A stretch of 64,000 nt of DNA from Agelaius tricolor (GCA_023055355.1 JALJCS010000052.1:79501-143500), one strand, 5' to 3'; positions 36,660-48,024 are shown, counted from the first letter of the stretch. Numbers and translations are program-made. The notes: generated by a model not told the origin, from the sequence alone.

Positions 36660-37486
36660 TTAAGAAAGGGATTTACCCTTTCTTATGGGACGCGTGGCAG
36701 GCAGACCATATCGGCCCCTTTAAGAAGTCAGGAGGTAAACACTTTGTGCTAGTAGGAGTAGAAATTGTATCTGGGTTGGTTCAAGCTGATGCTTTGAAAA
36801 GAGCTACAGGTGATAACGCAGTTAAAGCTTTGCAGGGGTGGTTTGGAACTTTCCCAAAGCCACAGGAAATTCAATCTGATCACAGGTCCCACTTCACTGC
36901 TAGAGGTGTACAGCATTGGGCAAAAGGTGAAGGAATTAAGCGGTCTTTCCACAGCCCTTTCCACTACCCTCAAGCTAAGGGGATCTTAGAAAGGACCAAG
37001 GGCTTTTTGAAAGGACTTCTGAAGCCCCGGGAGGGAAATTGGGACGTTCGGTTATGGGAAGCTGTTAAAAGAGTGAACAGTAGATGGGGGGTGAATGGAT
37101 GTCCCAAAATCACTGCCTTTTGCCCAACAGCTCCAAGCATCGTTCCCTTACTATGGCGACCTGACGATTCAAAAAGTCCAGCACATTACCCTGGACAACC
37201 TGTTCTGGTGGACCTCCCTACTGTAGGGGAAGTAGCACTAGTGCTGAAAACCCCTCTGAAGAAATATGCATGGGTAGCCTCTGATGCTCTAGGGAAAGAG
37301 CATTGGATAAATACATGCTGGATAATCCTATCCATTTTAACTCTTTTCTGCCCCTCAATGGAAAGATTTCTGTTGCTTTTACTTTTACAGAAGAACCCTG
37401 AGGAACATGAAAATCATCTGAACCATGATAACACTGGTGATGCTTTTCTGCATCCTACCACAATTCCATGGACAGGATCCTGCTGA
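36660..37486 (+). pseudogene. pol: Integrase catalytic core and C-terminal domain
   Basis: Integrase joins viral DNA to the host genome. After a frameshift, the core reads WQADHIGPFKKSGGKHF (first Asp), IQSDHRSHFTARG (second Asp) and QAKGILERTKGF (Glu), with 36 residues between the last two; the usual number is 35. A C-terminal domain follows, with PGQPVLVDLP and KEHWINTCW. The open frame runs 36746-37486 in one piece, the longest intact part of pol. Its end overlaps the likely env start in another frame. Confidence 0.9.
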
Positions 37487-39481
37487 GTGGTTGTGGTCTG
37501 AAGCTACCCTCCATCCCACTAATGTTCTAGGAGCGTAGCCCAAGGGTGGCCACCCAAACCTAGAGCCTATAGTGCTGCATGACTCCCAGGTATATGGTCC
37601 AAGTGAGTGGGGATGGGATCAGAAGGACTGGACTAGGACCCTAACTGGAACAATTGGTGAGTCGATTGTGGAAGCATGCAGAAAAATGGAAGGATCTCTC
37701 TATGAGAAATCCACCTCCATCACAGTTGCCGGAAATTTTATGGAACCAGATGGGAAAAATGATTGGGATATCCCTTCAGCGAGACTGTGTCCTACAAACA
37801 AGTGGGAGTGTGCCAAACAAATTCCCCTTACTCTGTGTTGCTGCCAGGAGTATGTTGGTAATTACACTCTAGGTCGCAAAACGAACAATGTTGCAAGTAC
37901 AAAGGATTGTAAAAATGAACCAATTGATTGCTGGCATAATTTGACGTTAACTAAACCGACTTAAGTGACATGCCGCTGGCAAAATAACTTGACCAACCTG
38001 TTAGGTTGAAAAGGCTTAGCTCATAAATTTAAGATAGACGCTCTTACAAAACCCACGCTGAGCACCGTAGTTACATCCCAGTGGAATAGATGGGACTGAG
38101 AGCATGAAGCCCACACTGAGCACCATAGTTACACCCCAATGGGTAGAAGGGACTGAGAGCACAAAGCTGACATTGAGTACAGTAGTTACATCCTAGTGGG
38201 CAGAAGGGACTGAGAGTCCCCTTAGTCAATGTGGCCTTGGTCCCAAGCTTTTGTTCACTTGGCAGGAATGGGAAAAACAAAAAGCCTGGCAGCTTCAAGG
38301 GGGAGTGGGAGAAGGAATTAGCCGAAGGATTTGTGGAACTGCTTATAGCAAAGCAATCTCCATCAGTGTTTTGACAGATCAGACAAATAAGCGTGAACAG
38401 GTTTGTACGCCCCCAAGCGTACAAGACTGTTGGCACAATTTTACATTAACACAAACTGCAGAAGTAGTTTGTCTCTGGTCCAAAACTACTGAAGGCTTTT
38501 CTTTTAAGTTGATAATAAATGGTATGAACCAACCTTCTACTACCACCACTCCAGCCCAACCACCGCTTATGCTTGGGAACAGGTTTTGGAATTCTAAATA
38601 GTATTGATTTTGAAGTACTAATGGACAAATTGGCTGCCACAAAATGGTTAGAGATTTGACCAAATTAAAACAACCACTGCAATCATCCTTATTGGCTTTG
38701 GGAACACAGCAGGGCTTGCTGTCAAACATATTACCAGCTTGGGAAAAGGTAAATGTAAGTGATCACAAATTGGTAACTGATGCACTCGGTGCTACACAAA
38801 ACAACCTTTCTTTGGCTCTTAGCTGTATCCAGGCACAATTGTCGATGCAGTCAGTTGCTGCCTCAATGATAAGAGAAGGTGAAGGCAATTTTCCTACTGC
38901 AATTCAGAAAAGAATTTGGGACAGTGCCACTGATTTTGAAAGAGAATTCCAATCCTGGTGGAACTTGGTGAATTTTACTTATCACCCCATTACAAACACA
39001 GCCACAGCTCTTGTGTTAACCGTACGCAATGCCTCAGTGCATTTGAGATTTCCTATTATTGCAGTAGGGCTAAATCATGATGGAGCTATTCCCAATCTTT
39101 CTGAACATAGAGAATGGGCCCATCAAACTGGTAAAAAAGTGGCAACATGTTAATTTGGAATCTTCTACTGTCCGAGAACTAGGCTTCATCTGTGAAAGTA
39201 ATGCAATTCTAGCTCAAGATGTTTGTTTGGACACAGAACAAAATATCTGTCATTTTGAAATTCATCCTAACGAGACTTTCGAAACAGTCCTTAAATATAT
39301 AGGCAATGGGTGTGGGTGCTCTAGAACTGCTTGTGATACGGTATTTGTAGAAAATGCAGTAGTGGATAGTAAAAATCATTCAAATTGTTGCGCTTGTAAC
39401 TTTACAAAATTGAGGGATGTGATTTTTCTTCAGAAGCTCCAGTTACCTCCCATTACCTTTTTCAATCCAATTAAAGACTGA
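37425..39481 (+). pseudogene. env: env remnant, surface and part of transmembrane subunit
   Basis: An ATG at 37425 opens a signal-peptide-like start (MITLVMLFCILPQFHG), overlapping the integrase end. A stop follows at 37536, then SU-like cysteine-rich sequence in the same frame to 37964, a three-unit minisatellite (38050-38218), and more SU/TM-like sequence at 38251-38601, 38644-39153 and 39077-39481 in shifted frames. The motif DCWHN(L/F)TLT occurs twice (near 37930 and 38430), suggesting an internal duplication. Asn-X-Ser/Thr sites are frequent. All frames are broken. Identification as env rests on position, glycosylation sites and the TM tail beyond the LTR. Confidence 0.72.
38050..38218 (+). 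repeat. Three-copy minisatellite (about 58 bp unit) inside env
   Basis: Three diverged tandem units, each containing a GAGCACCGTAGTTACA-like core followed by a GGGACTGAGAG core. The units begin near 38050, 38108 and 38167. Confidence 0.85.
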
Positions 39482-39496
39482 TTCACAAACTATTAC

Positions 39497-40166
39497 TGTC
39501 CTAGGGTGACGTTATGATGCTTGTATCCCCATCCGTGTGTTCTGTTGATGCTGGCTATCATGTTCTGTGCCTTCAAGACTGGCTGTGAAGAGCGAATGTT
39601 TTGTTTTGGTTTTGCTATCAGCCGCTCCCCCACAGCTGGCACGACACAGAGACAGGGCAGTACCTGGGTGCTGCTTTTGCTTTTTGCTTTGCTTTTCGCT
39701 TTGCTCTTGCTTCGGCTTTGCTCCTGCTTTGCTCTTGCTTTTTTGCTCCTGCTCATTAGTTAGTTTAGCTAAGCAGTCCAAATTTTCCCTGGACTGTTTC
39801 TCCTTTCCCTTCTTTGGACCTACTCGGACCTGCTCCAGACTGGGACCTGGGAAACACCAAGAGTTTGCACCTTGCGGCCAAGGTGCAGCAGCTACCCCAG
39901 CACAGGACAGACTGATAACAGAGCGAGCACTCCCAAGAGAGACTTTCTGAAGTTGTCTACTTTTTCAGAGCGGTGAAAGAGTGGTGCCATCTGGTATTGA
40001 TCCTTTTGTGTGCTGGGGGTGCTTTGCCTGTTACAGAAACAGGTTCTTTCCACTTGTTTCCAAGGAATCCTTCCCGACCTGGTTGGGGGGAGGGGCCGTG
40101 TGGGTTTGTTTTCTGGAGGGTCCACCTTTTGGAGGTTTTCTCCCAAATTTGCCCTAAACCAGGACA
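39497..40166 (+). mobile_element. LTR of family 'TGTCCTAGGGTGACG' splitting env, 670 bp
   Basis: Starts TGTCCTAGGGTGACG and ends CTAAACCAGGACA. The flanks are ATTAC (39492-39496) and TTTAC (40167-40171), a 5-bp duplication with one mismatch. Env-like sequence ends on its left and resumes on its right. It holds long runs of CTTTGCTTTTGC-type pyrimidine sequence, which explain the leucine/phenylalanine-rich frames at 39521-39950. Confidence 0.9.
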
Positions 40167-40540
40167 TTTACCTGCTCCCATTGGGATGAACATTACTTTG
40201 GTAAAGCAATCTTTGCTTCATCAGGACTTCATTGAAATATTGGAGAAGATCAAGAAGAATAGACAGAAAGCTCAGGTAACTGTTCATCACAATGTGAAAG
40301 AAATACACCATGTCATAGAGAGAGTAAGAAAAGATGCTGAACACAGGTGGTAGGATACTCTTTTTGGGTGGTCACCTACTGCCACAAGAGTCCTGAACAG
40401 TATGTGTCATCCCATCATTGCCCTTTTGCATTTCGTTTTGATTGGGGTTTTTTAATCAGCAATCTTACTCATTATGAATTGGAGAATGATGAAAGAGTTA
40501 ACAAAATTGATGTCTGTAATTAATGCACACAACTTGGCTG
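40167..40540 (+). pseudogene. env: env transmembrane tail beyond the LTR
   Basis: After the inserted LTR the sequence resumes with GMNITLVKQSLLHQDFIEIL, a charged helix-forming stretch, then WDTLFGWSP-like codons (with a stop in place of the first Trp at 40351-40353) and a hydrophobic membrane-spanning segment (CHPIIALLHFVLIGVF). This fits the membrane-proximal end and anchor of a retroviral TM protein. Stops at 40351 and near 40455 break the frame. Confidence 0.65.
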
Positions 40541-40992
40541 ATGTCCTTTTCACTGTGGCCATCTCCAAGACTGTTGACACAAGGCGACTATAAATGAGAG
40601 GATGTGTTTTGAAATAATATCTTCAATTTTCTTTGATGAGTATAAGAAAATTACTTTTGATTTTTGGTGAATTGTTTTGAAAAAAATATATTTTAAATTA
40701 ACTGTTGTTGATTTGTTTATTGCTTTATTGCCTTTGATTATTTGTGATTAGTTTCAAATAATTGAAAAAAATGTTTTAAAATAATATGGTTTAAATTCCT
40801 GTGATTATATTTGTTTCTTGTTTCCTTACCCCCACCTTTTTCTATCTTTTCTTTTCCTTCCCTTCTCTCTCTCTGTCTGATGTATTGTCTCTGCTTTCCG
40901 GGATATGCTACCAATGTACGACAAGTACACCACAATACTACAGAACACTGCTGATGAAGACCCTTTGAAGCCTGTCGTGAGTCACCAGGTGC

Positions 40993-41980
40993 TGTGAAAG
41001 ACAGTCTGAGGTTCCCCTCATTTGCCTCACGACCGTCCACAGGACCGATATCGGGACCCTGAGGACACCGATGGGACCTCTGGCCTGCCAGTAATGGATG
41101 AACACCAAAAATCCTGAGGCCCCTGAGCAGAGTTCTGGCCTGCCAAGTGATTGTTCACAGCTGTGTCTTCAGTGACTGCTTCTAGCAGGGCCTGCCAAGG
41201 GGCGACCCGGCCTATATGCTTGCACCTGCTTCACGACAATAGACCAGGAATTTTCCCACCTCTTGGCCAGATGAACTTGCTGGGGCAACTTGGTAGCCCC
41301 CCATGGAAAATCCTTCATCTGCTCCACTACCACCGTGAGGCACCGAGGTTGAAGCCCCCCTACCAAGGACTGAGACTGAGACACCTGTAATTCTGATGCA
41401 GGGGTGCTGGCCTGACTGAAGCAGGATGCCTGCTGAGTGCTGCCTACAGATGTGTTCACTGGACCTAGACTGGTTTCCCACAGAAAGCAGTCCTGAAACA
41501 ATGGGTCCCACTCACTGCTGCTACTGACTTATCCTGCTGAGAACATGGACTGTCTGTACCCGTCTTCAATACTTTTTTCTCCCTCAGCAATTTCAATAGA
41601 CTTCTTCTTCTTCTTGATTGGATCTGTTCCCCCTCAGCCATTTCAAGATTCTGTTTCCCCCCTCAGCAATGGACTATAATAGAACCTTGAGTTCACCAGG
41701 ACTTTGAGATCTTCCCAACGTGACTAGGCAAACTCTATCGGCTGGACTAAGAGGACTTAGTCTCTCCGTGTTTGGTAGCTATACTCCCTCTCTCTTTCTC
41801 CCCCTCTTTTTTATTCTTTTCATCTCCCTGATTCCTTTCAGGCATTTGCTGTGGTCATTCTATAAAGATGCATTTGTTTGTATTGATACTGCAATCCCCT
41901 TTCCAGGTTGTCTTTGCACTCCGAGATCAGTTAACCAACCAACCAGTCAACCAACCCGTTGGTATGAGCGTCTCGTGACA
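40993..41980 (+). mobile_element. 3' LTR of the ERVL-like provirus
   Basis: Runs TGTGAAAGACAGTC...GAGCGTCTCGTGACA, 988 bp, uninterrupted. It aligns with both halves of the 5' LTR and shows the pre-insertion sequence at 41781-41790. The bases just upstream (40970-40992) do not form the expected polypurine tract. Confidence 0.92.
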
Positions 41981-42092
41981 ATACCTTCTTTCAAGCTGAA
42001 ATTGGTTCTAGTCCATAGAAGCACACTGGTAGGTAAAAGTAGACTCTAAAAGATAACATTCAAAACGTATTTCCCTTGTCTTCCCATTAAAG

Positions 42093-42293
42093 CAAGTGAA
42101 GAAAGCAGACAGGAGATCTTCAGATAACATGCTATGCAAATTGAAAAGATTCTGTCCTTATTTGAAGCAACTGAGGAACTCACACAATGAAATACAGTTC
42201 AGACAGATGGGAGGGTCACAGATGATGTCAAATCTATACGTCCAATGTTTGAATGAAGCAAGATGTCTTGAAGTACAATCCTATAAAATGAAG
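42093..42293 (+). CDS. Exon-like open frame with splice sites, unidentified
   Basis: A pyrimidine-rich acceptor (TTTCCCTTGTCTTCCCATTAAAG, ending at 42092; shown in two parts here as TTTCCCTTG and TCTTCCCATTAAAG) is followed by exactly 201 bases (67 codons, no stop) and a strong donor, AAG/GTGAGT (42291-42299). Length is a multiple of three and both ends fall on codon boundaries. The translation is basic and helix-prone (MLCKLKRFCPYLKQLRNS; SNLYVQCLNEARCLEVQ), unlike retroelement protein. I do not recognise the gene and see no partner exon within the window, so it may be a lone exon, a pseudogene fragment or chance. Confidence 0.4.
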
Positions 42294-42299
42294 GTGAGT

Positions 42300-43690
42300 T
42301 TGCAGAAGCAATTGAACTGGGTCTGTTTTATAAACACAATGTTTTCTAAGTAACTGAGGATTCAGGAAGGCAACCTTGGACTTTAAAGGATTTAGAAACA
42401 TACAAATACCAAGACTGGCAGTTCATTAGCTTTAACAGTCTCTTCAAATAAGATCTATTTTTAACTTCTTCTTGTAGTAGGTCTGAAGACATTGGGAACG
42501 ATGCTATAAAAAAAAAAACAAACAACAAACCAAAACAAAACCAAAACAGCTTTCTGAAAAAGCTTGGAGAAACCAGAGAAATTATGATTTTTAGGGGTTA
42601 AGTAGTCCTTTAAAAGTTGTCTCTGGGAAAAGAGATAAAAAGCCACTAATTGACTGTGGAGTATATTCCAAACTTGTACTGAAGCATGTAAGGGACAAGA
42701 GCCCGTAATAAAACTACTATGCTGGGTTCATCTGTTAAAAGCATTCCAGAATGGTTGAAATTATCAATCACATAATGTGGGATTAAAAAAAAAAAAAAAA
42801 AAAAAAAAGAGAGAGAGAAAAAAAGAAATAGAAAAAAGAAGAAAACATAAGGAAAAAAATATTTTGAACATGTTTTCCCACTCCCAGATGGCATAACAGC
42901 TTTATTTCATTTTGTTCCTAAGACTGATTAAGAGTGAGAGTGTTCACACTAACCATACAATTTGGATGGATCTCTTTTACTTTGCACAGCAGCAGTTACG
43001 GTTTAGCACTCCACAGTTCAGTCCCCAAAAGTGAATGGGTGTGGCAGATTTAACCTAACTGGCCAGTCCACCAGAATGCTTAATCATCCTGAAAAATGCT
43101 TTGCTCTATCTCATTATCTGGACATGTCTCTCTAGCTCCGCTTTGAGCTCCTTGATCTTTCATTGACAGGATGAGATCCAATTTAGCTTAGCAAGGATAT
43201 AGCCTTTCAAAACCACTTCTTTTATCTTCTGCATTCATACAAGTACATTTCTACTGCAGGGAACCCTTTGGAAGATCCTAGTTGTTTTGTTTCTCAGATA
43301 CGTTGTTGCATAAAAGAGCTCTTCTTTTAATTTTCTCCCTGCTAAAGGATAGGCTCTGTACTTAACTGATTGTGATGCTAACTCATTATCATCTATTCTT
43401 CAGTCGTACAGAGTAGGCAGCAAAGTTTTCTTCTGAAGACATTCATTTAAGGAGAAATGCTGAAGGTCTGACTTTACTTGCAAAGGTCACTGATTGACCG
43501 GTTGCAAAATTGTTAAGTCTAGTAAGAGCAGGAAAAGTGTGCTGTTGCTGTGCCTGTAAATGTCATGTCAGCTGCTGTTGGGATAAAAAGCACGAGCATA
43601 AGAGAAGATATCTGCATGGATAGAGAAGAAATTTGTTGTGATTTCTGCACTAAGGAACAAGAGGAAGTATGAAGCACTTATTTCAGTGGC
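42300..43690. other. Non-coding stretch with poly-A run
   Basis: Contains A-rich runs (42508-42520 and 42785-42808, the latter followed by a GA-rich stretch). No gene or named element could be supported. Confidence 0.5.
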
Positions 43691-43699
43691 TAAGACAGT

Positions 43700-45045
43700 A
43701 TCATCATTGGGCCAGTTCTCTTCAACATCTTTTGAACAACCTGGACACAGCACTTGAAAGAATATCAAGAAAGTTTGCCAAAGACACTAAATTGGGAGGA
43801 GCTGTGAGCTAACTCCCTTGAGGGCACAGAGACCTTGCAGAGAGATCTTGCCAAATAGGAGAGATGGGCAATTCTTGCTGGCCGGGAGTCTATGCACAAA
43901 TCACAAAAGGGGCGGGACTGCTGGGGACGGCGTCTCAAGCTGGTTTTTTTTCCAGCATCAGTCTCATTGCATGGTGATGACAATGGGAAGCTGCCAGCAG
44001 CTCACGTCCCCGGCAGCAGACAAAGAACTTAATGTTACAACTGACTTGAAAAGTTTTTTGACCAATCCCACAAAGCAAAAGCATATTGACAGTACTTCTA
44101 TCCAATCACTATAAAGACATGTACCTGGGCTTAGAACAATGCTCGCTTCTTTCGAATAAAAGACCTGCTTGTAAGCCTTAAGATACAGTGCACAGAGCTC
44201 CGTTATTAAGCTCAGAACTACCTAACATCGCGCTAGATATACTTTGCTGTAGCTTAGGGAGTTATTCGAGACAAGCATTAATACACAGACCATTGTTCCA
44301 TTTGTCCTTACTTTTCTACTTCTCATCTAACTTTTCTGCTGACAAACCTTATGACTACTGCTTAGCTCCAATGACAGTTCTGCTGTCTCTGAGGCCTTCC
44401 TTTTGCAGCTTTCCCAAACCCCTCTGTTTTTGAGGATTCCCACAGGCAATCACCAACCAGATGGAGTTGAACAAGGGCAAGTGCTGGATTCAGCACCTGC
44501 AACAGGGCAATCCTGGTGGGTGTATAGACTAGGGAGGGAGCAAGATGCTGGGAGAAGCACTGCAGAAAGGGATCCAGGCTCCTGGCCAATGGCAAGCTGA
44601 ATGTGCATCAGCAGTGCCCTGGCAGCCAGGAGGGCCAACCCTGTCCTGGGGTGCATCAGGCACAGCATCACCAGCTGGGCAAGGGAGGGGATTGTCTTGC
44701 TCTGCTCTGCTCTGCTCTGGGGTGGAATCACCTTGGTATTAGAAAGTTCTCAAATGAGGTCTACAAAGACAGGACTCAAAGAAATGGCACACAGCTGAGT
44801 CAGGGGAGGTTTAGGTCGGGTATCAGGGAAAAGTTTTTAACCAGAGAATGGCTGGGCACTGGAAGAGTCTCTCCAGGGAGTGGCCACACCATCACACCTG
44901 TCTGAGTTTGGGACATTGCTCTCAGGCATATGGTGTGATTCTCAAGGATGGCCCCAGGCAGGGCCAGGAGTTGGACTGATGATGATCCTGATGGGGTCCT
45001 TCCAATTCAACAGATTCGACAACTCAATGGTTCTGTCCTGGCCGC
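43700..45045 (+). mobile_element. CR1 LINE, end of ORF2 and 3' UTR, interrupted by an LTR
   Basis: Two parts in register. 43700-43872 carries degenerate CR1 RT-end sequence (codons for GPVLFNI-like and KFAKDTKLGG-like peptides, followed by the GAGACCTTGCAGAGAGATCT phrase). 44445-45045 continues with GAGTTGAACAAGGGCAAGTG and on to the 3' UTR phrase GGGGTCCTTCCAATTCAAC near 44993. A 572-bp LTR separates the parts. CR1 RT would copy its own RNA by target-primed reverse transcription; this copy is dead. Confidence 0.85.
43873..44444 (+). mobile_element. Solo LTR in CR1, 572 bp, 6-bp target duplication
   Basis: Flanked by perfect GGCAAT repeats (43867-43872 and 44445-44450), and CR1 sequence is continuous across them. 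It contains CCAAT (44102-44106), a TATA box TATAAAG (44110-44116) and AATAAA (44155-44160) in the normal LTR order. It ends TTCCCACA. The first bases read TCTTGCTGG instead of TG..., so the 5' terminus seems mutated. A six-base duplication points to a class II element. Confidence 0.82.
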
Positions 45046-45529
45046 TCAAGGTATATTGCTTGGTCTCATCAGATTTTGATCTGCTCTTGTTGGTCAGACT
45101 TTGTCCCTACTGGCTAATGATATTTATCACAAAAGACAAAGTGCCTTTTCTCAATTTTCTCAAGCAATTGGAACATGCGCCTTAGAATCCTAAAAAAGTC
45201 TTTTCTTTGAAACAACACTGTAGTGTTTTTCACTGCCCAGTAGTCTTTCCAGATCTTAAGGAGAAAGAAGGCAAAATGAGGGGACGTATTACAATGAATG
45301 ATTGTCAGTTTTCCGGTTCTTTAGCAGTATATTTGTACTTCCACTATTCTTTTCTGTAAAATCATGGTTTTCTGTAGTATCCAATTTTCTAGCAAGACAC
45401 ATTTCTGCAACTGAGCCCATCAGTCTTTGTGAAAAGATATTGTCAAAAGTACAAAACATATGAATAGGCAGTGGCAAGTGAGGGAAAAAAGGAGTATGAG
45501 AAGCAGCTGCATGATACTAAAGTGAGACA

Positions 45530-45718
45530 AGAAGGAGGAGAAGGTGCTCCAGTTGACAGAGCAAAGAATCCCCCACAGTCCCTGGAGGACATCATCATCA
45601 AGCAGGTTGTCTCCCAGCAGTCCCTGGAGAACCGTGGAGGAACACATACCTACACTGCAGCTCGTGGGGAGCTCCATTGCACAGCAGGTGAATGTGCCTT
45701 GAAGGAAGCTGCAGCTTG
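45530..45718 (+). mobile_element. Possible CR1 5'-region fragment
   Basis: Phrases such as CTCCCAGCAGTCCCTGGAG and GTGCCTTGAAGGAAGCTGCAG resemble the repetitive 5' UTR type of sequence in avian CR1 elements. The match is from memory and approximate. Confidence 0.35.
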
Positions 45719-45772
45719 TGGAGGGAGGGAGGGAGGGAGGGACGGAGGGAGGGAGGGAGGGAGGGAGGGAGG
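45719..45772 (+). repeat. (GGGA)n simple repeat
   Basis: About 13 GGGA units with one C interruption. Purine-only on this strand. Confidence 0.95.
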
Positions 45773-45779
45773 GCCAGAA

Positions 45780-47129
45780 AAGCATCCTTGACCTCTTGGA
45801 AGAGTGGAAGAGTATGTGCAAATCTTCAACAGCTGCTAACTCTAATCTATTCTCTTTCCACTTCTTGTCTTAGGTAAGTAAGAAGACAAGCCAAGAATTA
45901 GAAGCCTAAATTCTTTTGCTTGAGGCTCCCATTCTTTCTGCCATTCTCTTCAAATTTAGTTTGAGGTAAAACTCATGATAAAGTTCTTAAGGCTTGATGT
46001 TCAGGCTTTTCAGAAAATAGGGAGTGCAAATAACTCGTCACTGTCATTTTTTTCATAGAAGGAAAAAAGGGAAATTACTGGTTTTCAAGGACTTATGGAT
46101 ATCCATGGGTAACGGTGGTGAGACTGAAGAGTTTACTTAATCTGAAAAGAGAATGTCGTGGAGCTACCTCAGCTCTGTACAAGTTTTTTTACCAGGAACT
46201 CTCGACTTCTAAACAGACTAAGGACACAATAGTTATCTCTGGGAATATTTTAGTATGTATAGTACATTCATCTTTAAATAGTTCTATCTGTTTGACAGTT
46301 ATGACTTAGGCTTTAAATTTGATGTGAAAAGAAATATTTGTGATTCAGATCATTTCCATTTCTGAAGCATTTCAGTTGTTGACTGTTTTTGCTGTCTCCT
46401 GAGGGTGGGAAAATAGTCTTTGTACCAATACTGAAACAAACTAGATGGAAAAATCTGTTTTCCTCATTCTTTTCTGTCTATTCAAACAGGCACAGCAGCA
46501 AGACCACTGCTATGAGTCAGAGTGGCCCTTCCACTTCAGGATGACAAACTTGTAGTGGCTAGTATGTTATCTGCACCCATTTCTGATGCCGGCTGTTAAC
46601 TGTTGTGCAGAAAGATCTGTCAACCTTTTTCCCAGGACGACACTTCTGAATTGCTTCACTTGTCTCTGAAGCAGAGAACTAAGCTGGCGCTCCATTTCTG
46701 AGATCTTGCTGTGTTAGCCCCCAAACCCATTACTTTCAAATGCCTTTTACTTTCAACCCAAGCACTTCATTACTTCATGATGTAATCTCTTGTTCTTAAT
46801 GTTCGGGGGATTGTTTTAGACTGAGAAGAACATATTGCAGTAAGCAGGTAGAACATCTATCTTAAGCAGTATCCATCACTTGGCTTTGGTTCACGTATCA
46901 TAACATCTGCAAGGAATGTCATTTACAATCAATGGATGGGCTGGGGTAATGGGCCACAGGTTTAGGAATCTTTCTGCAATTAATTTTGCGTTAAAATTTA
47001 GCTCTTATCATTTCAATTGGGTCTTTATTAAAACAATCATCTATTTATTACCTCTACCACAATGACCAGTGTACCTGTACCACAGTCAACAGTGGCTGAG
47101 CATCCTACAACAATTCCAAGAAGAAGAAT
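45780..47129. other. Non-coding stretch, no gene seen
   Basis: No coding region or repeat could be supported on either strand. Confidence 0.5.
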
Positions 47130-47560
47130 GGTCTGAGCCCCCAGTGCAGCACATGAAGTCTGTCATCAAGCCAGAGTCCCGCAGGCGTTTTCTCAGCCTG
47201 GAGAAAAGCAGACTCCGGGCAAATTGTTAGAGCAGCTCTCCAGTAGCTGAAGACAGCCTACCAGAAGGAGGCAGGTGAGCTACACAAGGGCACGGAGCGA
47301 TAGGAAAAGTGTGGATGGCTTTAAAACCTGAAGAGGATAGGTTTCCTTTGGCTATTGGGAAGAAATTCCTTGCCAAGATGGTTGTGAGACACTGGAACAT
47401 CTTGTGGGTGACCAATTCCTGGAAGTGATCAAGGCCAGCTTGAATGGGTCTTTGAGCTTAAGGCGGTCTAGTGGAAGGTGTCCCTGACAATGACATGGTG
47501 GGGGGGACGTAGGTGAATTTTAGGTCCCTTCCAAACCCAACCATTCCATTATTCTATGGT
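47130..47560 (+). mobile_element. CR1 LINE 3' end fragment, plus strand
   Basis: Sense-strand CR1 3' region in order: CTCAGCCTGGAGAAAAGCAG (47191), GGAAGAAATTCCTTGCCAAG (47359), GAATGGGTCTTTGAGC (47443), TCTAGTGGAAGGTGTCCCTG (47468) and TTTTAGGTCCCTTCCAAACC near its end (47518), followed by an ATTCTATGG-like tail. Confidence 0.9.
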
Positions 47561-47751
47561 AATCATTCTGTACAGTAGCAGTAAGAAGTTGAAGCTAGAA
47601 ATAACATATTCATGCTGAGAAACTGCTATCCAATGAGTTGAACGGTTTGGGTCTCACATTTTTGGGCCATTTAGCAATACTATATCTAATATCTACTCCT
47701 CGCTCTTTATCGTACACGCAAGTATTTTATCATCTTTAACGTTTCTGACAT

Positions 47752-48022
47752 TTGGGAGATTTCTTTCCTTCTCTTTCTTTCTTCCTTTCTTTCTTTCTTC
47801 CTTTCTTTCTTTCCCTCGTTCCTTCTTTCCCTCTTTCCCTCTTTTTCCCTTCCTTTTCTTTCTTTCTTTTTCTTTCTTTCTCTCTTTCTTTCTTTTTCTC
47901 TTTCTCTCTTTCCTTCTTTCTTTTCTTTCCTTCCCCCACTTCCTTCCATCACTGCCTTCCTTCCACTATGTCCTTCCTTCCGCCACGTCCTTCTGCCACT
48001 TCCTTCCCTCCCTCCCTCCACT
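47752..48022 (+). repeat. (TTTC)n / (CCTT)n pyrimidine tract
   Basis: About 270 bases of almost pure pyrimidine, TTTC units grading into CCTTCC and CCCTCC. Long Lys/Arg/Glu- or Phe/Ser-rich frames across it are artefacts. Confidence 0.95.
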
Positions 48023-48024
48023 TT

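Larger units (their letters stand above)
29511..41980 (+). mobile_element. Endogenous retrovirus, ERVL-like, two LTRs, defective
   Basis: A provirus in the order 5' LTR, gag, pro, RT, RNase H, IN, env, 3' LTR. The LTRs are about 986 and 988 bp once insertions are removed. The flanks ATACA (29506-29510) and ATACC (41981-41985) form a 5-bp target duplication with one mismatch. The integrase and RT motifs resemble class III (ERVL/spuma-related) elements, which also make 5-bp duplications. Every gene is broken by stops or frameshifts, and three foreign LTRs have entered (30306-31574, within it 30385-30991, and 39497-40166). It cannot encode a working virus as it stands. Family assignment is inference from motifs. 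Confidence 0.88.

Noticed and set aside
45471..45821. Frames of 106 and 133 codons around 45.6 kb
   Set aside because: They run through a GGGA simple repeat and CR1-like sequence on opposite strands, without coding features.
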